From CAILZL01 sp963748005 (GTDB taxonomy: Bacteria > Pseudomonadota > Gammaproteobacteria > Steroidobacterales > Steroidobacteraceae), in assembly GCA_963748005.1 (NCBI GenBank), contig CAVVHH010000002.1, forward strand, positions 2,728,001 to 2,792,000: a DNA stretch of 64,000 bases. Reading direction: 5' to 3'. Position 1 is the first letter of the stretch. Each line of letters begins with the position of its first letter. This document shows positions 16,802-25,800 of the stretch, in pieces. The notes under the pieces are model-generated. The model saw nothing but the letters and a program-made list of their open reading frames with translations, was not told the DNA's origin and ran no database searches. Both the position numbers and the translations under genes were made by a program.

Positions 16802-17721
16802 AAGAACTGCCACTCATAGGCAAAGCGCAGCTGGTCGTAATCACGGCGCAGACTGGCTGGAAACGGATCAAAGGGTGCGGCTCGCCTGAGAATATTCAGC
16901 GCCGCCTGATCCACCGCGGCGTCACCGCTGGACTGCTGGATGATCGCAGTCTTCAGCGTGCCATTGGCGCTGATTACCACCTCCACGACTGGATTCCGGC
17001 TGTTGAAGCGGCGGCGCGCTTCCAGAGGATAGTTGAGGGTGCCGATCTTTTCGATCTTGCGTTTCCAGGTGTCCAGGTAGGGCGCCAGGCGTGATTCGCG
17101 CGTGTCCGGGGTAATGAAGGCTTCGCGGCTGTTCTCGCCGCGCAGGCGCAACTCATCATCCATCAGGCTGGTGGCAATGGGGTTGGGCGGCGTCGGCGAC
17201 AGCGCCAGCGGTGATTCATTGCTGCGCGTAGGCAGATCGGTGCCGCTCTGATAGGCCAGCGCAGCGCGTTCCGCACGACTGGCAATCACCTCTATGGACG
17301 CGCTGCCGGCCAGCGCCTGCGAAAACTGCAGGGCATTGCCATCCGCCGTACCCTCATTCATGGCGGCCATGGGCGAGTCGGCCGGATTGGCGGCACGTTC
17401 GCGCTTCTGGGTGGTGCCGGTGCCGACCTGGCTGCGCTGCGCCAGATACACCGCGTCGGGATTGGCCTCGCGACTGGGACTGTTATCGGTCAGCAGCAGA
17501 ACTTCCAGGGTGGGCGCCTCGCCCTTGGGCAGACCTAAGGGACCGACAAAGGTCACGCCAGTAATGATGATGACGTGTAGCAACGCCACCAGAAATAGCG
17601 TGGTTACCAGACGGTCGCGCACCGGTGCGACGCCCTCGCGCTGCAGGCTGATGGATTGCAGCTCGGCGGCCGCGGCGTTGATCAAGGCCGGTTGGGGAGG
17701 GGTGGAAGATGACTGATTCAC
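16798..17721 (-). CDS. TonB family energy transducer
   Basis: This protein of about 307 residues has one N-terminal transmembrane helix (LVTTLFLVALLHVIIITGV) and a long periplasmic linker. A C-terminal TonB domain carries YPLEARRRFNSRNPVVEVVISANGTL and ends FAYEWQFL. It would transmit proton-motive force to outer-membrane receptors; in Pseudomonas the equivalent gene (tonB3) beside gshB affects twitching. A GTG at 17721 is taken as the start; TTG codons at 17730 and 17745 are alternatives. It lies directly downstream of apbE. No exbB/exbD is adjacent. Confidence 0.85.
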   Translation of the reverse strand: MNQSSSTPPQPALINAAAAELQSISLQREGVAPVRDRLVTTLFLVALLHVIIITGVTFVGPLGLPKGEAPTLEVLLLTDNSPSREANPDAVYLAQRSQVGTGTTQKRERAANPADSPMAAMNEGTADGNALQFSQALAGSASIEVIASRAERAALAYQSGTDLPTRSNESPLALSPTPPNPIATSLMDDELRLRGENSREAFITPDTRESRLAPYLDTWKRKIEKIGTLNYPLEARRRFNSRNPVVEVVISANGTLKTAIIQQSSGDAAVDQAALNILRRAAPFDPFPASLRRDYDQLRFAYEWQFL

Positions 17722-17734
17722 GTGGTTCAACGCA

Positions 17735-18841
17735 TTACAAGTCAACGATTTGGATGGAGTGTAACTGCGCTGCCGTGTGGTTCCACTGCAGGCGTGCGTA
17801 CAGTGCCGAAGTCACTTCGATCACGCCAGTGGCATCGACGCGTAATGCTTCACGGATACCCAATTGGCGGGCGATCCGGCGCCAGTTGTCCGGCCCCGCG
17901 GCCATCAACGCTGTCGAGGCTGCGTCCGCGAGCGTCGGGTCGTCACTGACAACCGTCACTGCCTGCGTATGGGGTACGGGCATACCGGTGTGCGGGTCGA
18001 GCAGATGGTGAATCCGTCCGTCATCCAGCTCGGTAAAACGCTCGTAGTCCCCGGACGTGGCCAAGCTTTCGCCAGCGGTCAGCCGCAGGCTGGCCAATGG
18101 CGCTGGGTTGCGCGGGTCGCGAATGGCTATGGTGGCTAGCTGTGCAGCCATGTCATTCCCCATTACGCCGATTTGTCCGCCCATGTTGAGCATGACGTTG
18201 TCGCAACCGGCCTGGCGCAGCTGTTGCAGGGCCAGCTGCAGTGCATAGCCTTTGGCAATCGCGCCGAGGTCCAGTTGCAGGTCGCGGCGTGGACTTGATA
18301 CTCGCGCGTCGTCGATGCGCAGATCGGCCAGTGTTGGACGGGTAGAGCGCCAGTGCTCGAGCAGATCCTGTGGCGGTCTGGCGCCAGGAGGGGCGTTTAC
18401 GTCGGCAAAGCCCCAGGCTCGAGTCAGTGGTGCGACGGCTGGATCGAAATAGCCTTCGCTGCGCAGATGCAATTGCATCGCGTGCTCAAGCAACAGCCCC
18501 AGCTGGGGCGATACGGTTTTACTTACACCTGCGGCCAGCGCCGCATTGAGTTGCTTGAGTTCGCCGCTGGCATCGGGCGTCCAGGGGTACCAGTCAATGC
18601 TCTGTCGCCGCAGCGTGTGCTCGACCTCGGCGCTCAGACTTGCCGCAGTCTTGGGATCATCCGCGAGCAGGGCGAGCTGCACCAGGGTGCCCATGGCCAG
18701 AAACTGGCTGTCGTAGCGCTGCTGGGGCGGTGCACCGCAGCCATTCAACAGCGCGCCCAGCAACACCAGCTGCAGCCAGCGGTGGCGCCTGGTCAGATTA
18801 TTGGGTGGCTTGCTGCGTATGTCGGCGTTTCTCGATGGCAT
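17735..18841 (-). CDS. apbE: FAD:protein FMN transferase (ApbE)
   Basis: The 368-residue protein has a lipoprotein signal (LLGALLNGC) and the ApbE fold. Motifs are the MGTLVQL start of the domain, DLGAIAKGYALQLALQQL, NMGGQIGVMGN and the late HHLLDPHTGMPV metal/FAD site. ApbE attaches FMN covalently to Thr residues of proteins such as NqrB/NqrC or RnfG/RnfD in the periplasm. The start overlaps the end of gshB by 44 bases, and tonB follows within a few bases, so the three genes probably form one transcript. No flavinylation target is visible in the window. Confidence 0.92.
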   Translation of the reverse strand: MPSRNADIRSKPPNNLTRRHRWLQLVLLGALLNGCGAPPQQRYDSQFLAMGTLVQLALLADDPKTAASLSAEVEHTLRRQSIDWYPWTPDASGELKQLNAALAAGVSKTVSPQLGLLLEHAMQLHLRSEGYFDPAVAPLTRAWGFADVNAPPGARPPQDLLEHWRSTRPTLADLRIDDARVSSPRRDLQLDLGAIAKGYALQLALQQLRQAGCDNVMLNMGGQIGVMGNDMAAQLATIAIRDPRNPAPLASLRLTAGESLATSGDYERFTELDDGRIHHLLDPHTGMPVPHTQAVTVVSDDPTLADAASTALMAAGPDNWRRIARQLGIREALRVDATGVIEVTSALYARLQWNHTAAQLHSIQIVDL

Positions 18842-19775
18842 CGATCAACAAACTGGCGATATCGCACTTGAACTGTTTGTCGAGTTCGCGGATGCCGGTG
18901 GGGCTGGTGACATTGATTTCAGTGACATAGCCGCCGATCACATCAATGCCGACAAACAGCATGCCGCGTTCGCGTAGCGTGGGGCCGATCTGGTTGACCA
19001 GCCAGCGGTCGCGGTCGTTGAGTTCGCGCCCCTTGCCTTGCGCCCCGGCAGCCAGATTGCCGCGGTTGTCGGTGGGGGAAGGAATCCGTGCCAGCGCATA
19101 GGGTGCCGGCTCGCCATCAATGATGAGTATGCGTGAATCACCGGTCTCAACGATTTCCGGCAGGTACTTTTGGACAATGGCGAAGTTGTTGCCGTAGTCG
19201 GTCATGTTCTCGAATATCACATTGGCATTTTTGTCGCCTTCCCTGATGACAAAAATCGACCGCCCGCCCATGCCGTACAGCGGCTTGCAGACAATGTGGT
19301 GATGCTCGTGCAGGAAGGCGTGCATGTCGCCCATGTCGCGGGTGATCAGCGTCGGCGCACAGCACTGCGGGAACCAGGCGGTGAACACTTTTTCGTTCAT
19401 GTCGCGCAGACCGGCCGGTTTGTTCACCAACAGCACGCCCGACACCTCGGCGCGTTCCAGAATGTAGGTGGTATAGATGTATTCCATGTCGAAGGGTGGG
19501 TCCTTGCGCATCAGGATCACGTCCATGTTGGCCAGTGGCTCGATGTGTTCGGCGCCCACCGTAGCCCAGTTCTCGTTGTCATCGCGGACTTCCACCGGAT
19601 GCACCCGGCCCCAGGCCACGCCGTCGCGCAGCCACAGGTCGCGCTGCTCCAGGTAGAACAGCTCGTGGCCGCGTTTCTGGGCAGCCAGCATCATGGCCAG
19701 TGTCGAGTCCTTGGCCGGTTTGATGCCTTCAATCGGGTCCATGACGATGGCGATACGCAGGCGCCGTTTGCTCAT
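18798..19775 (-). CDS. gshB: Glutathione synthetase
   Basis: The 325-residue ATP-grasp enzyme joins gamma-glutamylcysteine and glycine in the cytoplasm, the last step of glutathione synthesis. It opens IAIVMDPIEGIKPAKDSTLAM and carries RKDPPFDMEY, the KPLYGMGGRSIF nucleotide loop and the EINVTSPTGIREL metal-binding segment. Length equals that of the E. coli enzyme within a few residues. The start at 19775 fits the family. It is divergent from pilG, the arrangement seen in Pseudomonas. Confidence 0.96.
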   Translation of the reverse strand: MSKRRLRIAIVMDPIEGIKPAKDSTLAMMLAAQKRGHELFYLEQRDLWLRDGVAWGRVHPVEVRDDNENWATVGAEHIEPLANMDVILMRKDPPFDMEYIYTTYILERAEVSGVLLVNKPAGLRDMNEKVFTAWFPQCCAPTLITRDMGDMHAFLHEHHHIVCKPLYGMGGRSIFVIREGDKNANVIFENMTDYGNNFAIVQKYLPEIVETGDSRILIIDGEPAPYALARIPSPTDNRGNLAAGAQGKGRELNDRDRWLVNQIGPTLRERGMLFVGIDVIGGYVTEINVTSPTGIRELDKQFKCDIASLLIDAIEKRRHTQQATQ

Positions 19776-20023
19776 GCGGGTGCTCTCTGGTGTCGGTATG
19801 CGGGCGGCTCCCGCGTGAAAAATGTTCGTATCACGATCCCCATGGTTATCGGTTCTGCGCACTGTGCCGCAGAGGGAGTCGTGACGGGCTTCATACTATA
19901 CGCAGGGTAGCGATGGCAGGTGGTATATCAATATGTTAAAACCGGTTTGCTGCAAGGCTTAAGAGCAATTGGGTGGCGAGTGCGCCGAGCCCGGTCAAGT
20001 TTGGGTGAGCGCTGAGGTACTAC

Positions 20024-20437
20024 GTGATGAATGGGGCAACTGCCGAAAAACTGCGACTGGCGGGTCTGAAGGTGCTGGTCATTGATGACAGCAAGACCAT
20101 CCGGCGCACTGCCGAAACCCTCCTGGCCAAAGAAGGCTGCGAAGTCTTTACCGCCGTGGACGGTTTCGATGCGCTGTCGAAGATCGCCGATCATCAGCCG
20201 GATATCGTGTTTGTCGACATCATGATGCCGCGCCTTGATGGCTATCAGACCTGCTCGCTGATCAAGCACAACAAGGTCTTCAAGACCATTCCGGTGATCA
20301 TGCTGTCGAGCAAGGATGGTCTGTTCGATCGCGCCCGCGGCCGCATTGTTGGCTCGGAACACTACCTGACCAAGCCCTTTACCAAGGACGAACTGCTGAG
20401 CGCGATTGAAACCCATGTGGGACAGCTGGTCCGATGA
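20024..20437 (+). CDS. pilG: Twitching motility response regulator PilG
   Basis: The 137-residue single-domain receiver has acidic pocket residues in VLVIDDSKTIRR, the phosphorylated Asp in IVFVDIMMPRLDGYQ and the conserved Lys in YLTKPFTKDE. PilG receives phosphate from ChpA and promotes pilus extension. It is the first gene of the pil-chp operon, followed by pilH after 30 bases. The start is the GTG at 20024 or the ATG directly after it. Confidence 0.93.
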   Translation: MMNGATAEKLRLAGLKVLVIDDSKTIRRTAETLLAKEGCEVFTAVDGFDALSKIADHQPDIVFVDIMMPRLDGYQTCSLIKHNKVFKTIPVIMLSSKDGLFDRARGRIVGSEHYLTKPFTKDELLSAIETHVGQLVR

Positions 20438-20467
20438 GACTGGCCCTGAATTGGGAGTGACGACCTT

Positions 20468-20833
20468 ATGGCACTGATTCTCATTGTTGATGATTCGCCC
20501 ACCGAAGTGCATGCCATGAAAGTGGCGCTGGAGCGCCATGGCTATCAGATCGCCTCGGCAGGCGATGGTGCCGAAGCATACGAAAAGGCGCGACAGATGA
20601 AGCCAGACCTGATTTTCATGGACGTGGTGATGCCCGGGGTGAATGGTTTCCAGGCTACACGCAAACTGTCAGCTGATCCGAATACCAAGGAAATCCCTGT
20701 CATCATGGTGACTTCCAAGGATCAGGAAACCGATCGCATCTGGGGCATGCGCCAGGGTGCGGTGGACTATCTGGTCAAGCCGGTGTCGGCGGAGCGATTG
20801 CTGGCCAAGGCGCGCGCGGCGCTGGCTGGATGA
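20468..20833 (+). CDS. pilH: Twitching motility response regulator PilH
   Basis: The 121-residue CheY-like receiver has ILIVDDSPTE, the phospho-acceptor Asp in LIFMDVVMPGVNGFQ and a Lys in VDYLVKPVSAE. In Pseudomonas PilH opposes PilG, favouring pilus retraction or acting as a phosphate sink for ChpA. It is spaced 30 bases from pilG and 19 bases before pilI, within one operon. Confidence 0.93.
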   Translation: MALILIVDDSPTEVHAMKVALERHGYQIASAGDGAEAYEKARQMKPDLIFMDVVMPGVNGFQATRKLSADPNTKEIPVIMVTSKDQETDRIWGMRQGAVDYLVKPVSAERLLAKARAALAG

Positions 20834-20852
20834 GCACAAGGATTAGTAATTC

Positions 20853-21419
20853 ATGACTGCTGCGGTTGCCCTGCGTTCGCTACTCGACAAACCTTACGAA
20901 CTTCTTCTGGAGATCGAAAATCGCGCCCGTGCCGCACAGGCTGGTCAGGCACGTGACACCCAGACCGGTGATGAATGGGTGGGCGTCTCATTTCGTCTGG
21001 GGGCTGAAAATTTTCTGGTGGCGCGTGAAGAAACCCGCGAGGTCCTGAGCGTGCCCACGTTCCTGACCCGCGTGCCGGGTGCCCGCGCCTGGATCCGCGG
21101 TCTGGCCAACGTGCGCGGCCAATTGCTGCCGGTGGTGGATCTGCGCGGCTTTCTCGGCGGTGGCGCCGCGCCTATTGGGCGCAGTGCTCGCATTCTGGTG
21201 GTGAACAATCGCGATGTGCCAGCGGGCCTGCTGGTGGACGAAGTGCTGGGTTTCAAGCGGTTTATGGATCGCGAATTCAGTACGCAGTTACCGGCCACCA
21301 TGCTGAATTGCGATCGCTACCTGGCCGGTGCGTTTCGCCGCGGTAATGAAGTATCGCCGGTGTTCGGTTTGCGCGCCTTGCTGGAAAGCAATGAATTCCT
21401 GATGGGTGCTGCGCACTAG
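20853..21419 (+). CDS. pilI: CheW-like adaptor PilI
   Basis: The 188-residue protein has a CheW domain from about residue 45 (WVGVSFRLGAENFLVAREE, then GLANVRGQLLPVVDLRGFLG). It couples the receptor PilJ to the kinase ChpA. The N-terminal 40 residues (LLDKPYELLLEIENRARA) are the extension typical of PilI. Position between pilH and pilJ confirms the assignment. Confidence 0.92.
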   Translation: MTAAVALRSLLDKPYELLLEIENRARAAQAGQARDTQTGDEWVGVSFRLGAENFLVAREETREVLSVPTFLTRVPGARAWIRGLANVRGQLLPVVDLRGFLGGGAAPIGRSARILVVNNRDVPAGLLVDEVLGFKRFMDREFSTQLPATMLNCDRYLAGAFRRGNEVSPVFGLRALLESNEFLMGAAH

Positions 21420-21443
21420 CAGAGAACCAGGTATCAAAAGACA

Positions 21444-22787
21444 ATGGCAACCCAGTCCACGTTCAAGACCACACTCCTGCGCATGAGCCCGGCACTGCTG
21501 GCCGTCACGCTGCTGGGTATTCTCGGTGCGGGTGCCGCACTGCTGCTGGGGCTGGGTGGCTCGATCCTGGCGCTGGTCCTGCTGGGTATAGCGGCGCTGG
21601 CCACCGCTGGATTGGCGCTGGCGCACGTCGTCACCACTGAGCTGCGTTCTGCTGCCGAACGTCATCGCATGCAGAACGAGCGCAATCAGGAAGCGATCCT
21701 GCGTCTACTGGATGAAATCACCAATCTGGCGCAAGGCGATCTGACCGTGCGGGCCACGGTGACGGAAGACATCACCGGCGCAATTGCCGACTCCATCAAT
21801 TACGCCATTGAAGCCTTGCGCGAACTGGTCACCACCATCAACAAGACTGCTGTGACGCTGGATGGTTCGGCACGCCAGGCATTGGCGTCGTCAGGGCATC
21901 TGGCCAAGGCATCGGTGCAGCAATCAAAGCAGGTGGCCGCGGCGTCTGAATCGGTGGCCGCCATGGCATCGTCGGTGGAAGAAGTGTCCGGCAATGCCGA
22001 GCGCTCCTCCGATGTGGCGCGTCATTCAGTGGACATTGCCCATAAAGGTTCGGACGCCGTGCGTCGCACCATCGATGGCATGAATACCATTCGCGAGACC
22101 ATTCAGGAGACGTCCAAGCGCATCAAGCGTCTGGGTGAAAGCTCGCAGGAAATCGGCAACATCGTCGAGCTCATCAACGATCTGGCCGAGCAGACCAATA
22201 TCCTGGCGTTGAACGCATCGATTCAGGCGTCCATGGCCGGCGAAGCGGGACGCGGGTTTGCCGTTGTCGCCGATGAAGTGCAGCGTCTGGCCGAACGCGC
22301 TGCGCAGGCCACCAAACAGATTGAAGTGCTGGTGCGCACCATTCAGGCCGATACCAATGAAGCGGTGGTGTCTATGGAGCGCAGCACCACCGATGTGGTG
22401 GGTGGCGCCTTGCTGGCGGAAAACGCCGGTGCGGCCCTGGAAGAAATCGAACAGGTGTCGAACCAGATTGCCTCGCTGGTGCAGAACATTTCCGCCAGCG
22501 CCAGGCAGCAATCGGAATCGGCCCAGAACATTGCGCGCAACATGCAAGTGTTGCGTGAAATCAGCGCCCAGACCGCTGACAACAGCGCCGCCACGTCGAC
22601 TTCCATTGGCAAACTGGCGCAGTTGTCCGGCTTGATGCGCAAATCGGTGGCGGGTTTCCGACTGCCTGAAATTGCCACCAAGCAGCCGGGTTCCAGTTCG
22701 ACAGTTGCAGGGGAGAACGGAGGCAAGGCGCGAGCCACGCCTGCGTCTGCGAGTGTCGAAAAGAAAGTCAGCGGGCTGTCGGCCTGA
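21444..22787 (+). CDS. pilJ: Methyl-accepting chemotaxis protein PilJ, short form
   Basis: The 447-residue receptor has two closely spaced transmembrane helices (about 15-35 and 40-64), a HAMP-like linker (about 85-130) and a full MCP signalling hairpin. The tip is EQTNILALNASIQASMAGEA followed by GRGFAVVADEVQRLAERA. The Pseudomonas PilJ is about 680 residues with two periplasmic PilJ domains. Here the periplasmic part is essentially absent, since the helices are separated by only a few residues. It should still organise PilI and ChpA arrays but must sense inside the membrane or cytoplasm, or through a partner. Confidence 0.88.
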   Translation: MATQSTFKTTLLRMSPALLAVTLLGILGAGAALLLGLGGSILALVLLGIAALATAGLALAHVVTTELRSAAERHRMQNERNQEAILRLLDEITNLAQGDLTVRATVTEDITGAIADSINYAIEALRELVTTINKTAVTLDGSARQALASSGHLAKASVQQSKQVAAASESVAAMASSVEEVSGNAERSSDVARHSVDIAHKGSDAVRRTIDGMNTIRETIQETSKRIKRLGESSQEIGNIVELINDLAEQTNILALNASIQASMAGEAGRGFAVVADEVQRLAERAAQATKQIEVLVRTIQADTNEAVVSMERSTTDVVGGALLAENAGAALEEIEQVSNQIASLVQNISASARQQSESAQNIARNMQVLREISAQTADNSAATSTSIGKLAQLSGLMRKSVAGFRLPEIATKQPGSSSTVAGENGGKARATPASASVEKKVSGLSA

Positions 22788-22817
22788 ACACTGTAAAAGA
22801 AACGGAGCACCGCACTC

Positions 22818-25800
22818 ATGAGTGAGGTATCGACGCAGACCCTGCACGTGGTCGCGCGCGAATTGAACAATGAACTCAACGACGCCCGTGCGGCGCTGGA
22901 GTTGTTTGGCGAGCAGCAGGACCAGGTGGAACTGCTGGCCAAATGCCGTGAGCATCTGCGTCAGGTGCGTGGCGCCCTGCGTCTGGTGGAAGTGTTTGGC
23001 GCAGCGTTGCTGGTTGAAGAGATGGAGCAACTGGCGCAGTACCTGATCGACAATATTGCAGAGCAACGGCATCTCGCCGAAGGCCTTGATGCCCTGATGC
23101 GCGCCATGGTGCAACTGCCGACCTACCTGGAACGGGTGATGGGTGGCAGTCGCGATATGGCACTGGTGTTGCTGCCGTTGCTTAACGATCTACGGGCGGT
23201 GCGTGGCAATCCGTTGTTGTCCGAAGGCACGTTGCTGCTGCTCAATCTCAGCTCCGACAAGCAGGCCAGTCCGGTGGCGCCTGCGCCCGGCGAGGCGGCG
23301 ATGTCGGTGGCCCTTTGGTCGCGCAAGATGCGCACACGCTTTCAGCTGGGGTTGCTTGGCTGGATCAAGGGTGAACGTGTTGATCAGAATCTGGAGATTC
23401 TGGCGCGTGCGGCCGAGAAGATGGAGCAAGTGGCCACCACTCAGCCGGTATTTCAGTTGTGGTGGGTGGTCGGTGCGGTAGTTGAAGCGTTGCGCGACAA
23501 GGGTCTGGATGGCACAGCGTCCGTCAAGCGTTTGCTGGGGCAGGCAGACCGGCAGATGAAACGCCTCTATGAGCAGGGCGAGCAACATTATTGCAATCAA
23601 CCACCACTGGATCTGCTCAACAACCTTCTGTACTACGTGGCGCGCGCCACCAGCGATGGCCCGCGCGTGACGGCAGTGCGTGCATCGTTCCGCCTGAATG
23701 AACTGTTGCCGGTGGACGAACAGGTAGAAGCTGCGCGCGAAAGCCTGTCGGCGCCTTCCATCAAGCTGATGAAGACCGTGGCTGGCGCCATCAAGGAAGA
23801 TCTGGCGCGCGTCAAGGATGCGCTGGATATTTTTGTGCGCCGTGGCGGTTCAAATCTTGAAGAATTGAATCCGCAGCTGGAACTGCTGAAAAAGATCGGC
23901 GATACGCTGGGCGTGCTGGGATTGGGTGAGTTGCGCGAGAAAGTACAGCAGCAAACCACACATCTGCAGCGCCTGTTGCAGGGGGGCACGCAGCCGGATG
24001 AGGCCAGCCTGCTGGCCATGGCGGCCACCCTGATCAATGTTGAAGACAATCTCGATGAACAACTGATCGGCTTGATCGTGCCCAGTGCTGGTGCCACGAC
24101 AGGTGGCGAGACACCAGCCGATACCAGCGTTGAAAAATCCGCCGACAGGGACATCGAATTCCGTCAGGTATCGGAAGCGGTGCTGCGCGAATGCATCGTC
24201 AACATGGCGCGTATCAAGGAAGCCATTGCCCTGGCGCTGGAAAAACCGGGTGAGGCACAGGCGCTGGATCAGATCCCACACTTGATGCGTGGGATTACTG
24301 CCGGCTTGCTGATGCTGGGCAAGGCCCGCGCAGTTGAAATCACCGAACGCATTCGCAAGGCATTGGCGCGTTACGCGCGGCCCGATGTGGCACCACAGAT
24401 GTCAGAGAAGATGGATCGGCTCGCCGATGCCATTGTGGCTGTCGAATATTATCTGGAGACCTTGCAGGCCGGCCGCAGCGATCCCTGGTACATGCTCGAC
24501 AATGCCGAGAACTGTCTGCGTGTGCTGGATGAACTGAGCACCGGACTGACCGGCTTGCAGCGCATGCCGCAACTGACCCCGACTCATGCGCCTGTCGATG
24601 CGACGGTGGCGATTGCTTCGCAAGCAGCTCGACAACGCGCACAGAGCACCGATACCGAGCGCACCATGGTGTTGCCCGATACGGGGCAGACGGTTACGCA
24701 ATCGACAGTCGTGTCGATTACGAACGAGGCGCAGGTCAGGGCTGAACCGGGCCTGCCGCCAGTGCTGGTGCGTCCGCCGGACAAGGCCGATCCCGAATTC
24801 CTTGAACTGTTCATCGAAGAAGCGCGCGATGAAATCGCCAAGCTGGGTTCGCTGTTGTCACGCTGGGATGACAATCCGCTGGATCAGGATGCGCTGACCA
24901 ACTTGCGACGTTCTTTCCACACGCTCAAGGGCAGTGGTCGTCTCGTCGGTGCGCAGTTGATCGGTGAATTTGCCTGGTCGATTGAAAGCCTGCTTAACCG
25001 TGTCATCAGCAAGACGCTGGAACGCACACCGGAAATGATGGAATTGCTGCGTCAGGCGCTTGCCGTGCTGCCGCAACTGGTGGAGCAGCTCGAAGTCGGT
25101 CGTCCGCCGGATGTGCCAGTGGCGCCGCTGATCGGACGGGCTCATGCCATGGCAGGCGTGCGCGACCATGTGGTGCCGCAGCCGCAGCCGCAGCCGCAGC
25201 CGGCGTCGGCCGATTTTACACAAACAGTTCTGACCGCCGAGGAGCCCGTGCTTGCCGCTCCAGCGGTGGCAGCGGCGCCACCGATGGATCCCACGCTGCA
25301 CGATATCTTTGCCAAGGAAGTGGCCGGACATCTGGCAGAGATTCGCGACTATATTGCCAATTGCGACAACACTCTGCCGCCCTATGCCGTAACCGAGGCA
25401 CTGCATCGTGCCTGCCATACACTCAGCGGTGCTTCCAAGACCGCCGGTGCGCGCCACAGCATCAAGATTGCCGAGCCCTTGAATCACTATGTGCGCAAGT
25501 TGTACGACAACGGCGCATCGCTGCCGGCTGATGGTTTGCAGCTGTTGAAGGATGCGGTCGCTGCAATCGAGCACATCATTGCCAACATCAATGAAAGCAC
25601 GGTGTTCTTCAGCTCGCAGGCGGATATCGCCGAGCGTCTGCAGCAGCTTGAGCAGCGTCTGGATTCGGAACTGACCGCACGCGCCGCTGCACCGGACGCC
25701 ACGGGCATGATGCCCTTGCCGCAGTTTGACAATGGGTCGATCGGTGCCGTCGCCGGTGCGCAGCCTGGAGTGACCCTGTCGCAGAGCGCGACGCCTGCCG

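Noticed and set aside
22026..23114. Minus-strand open frame opposite pilJ and the chpA start
   Set aside because: Antisense shadow; the sense strand is a continuous chemotaxis operon with ribosome-binding sites.
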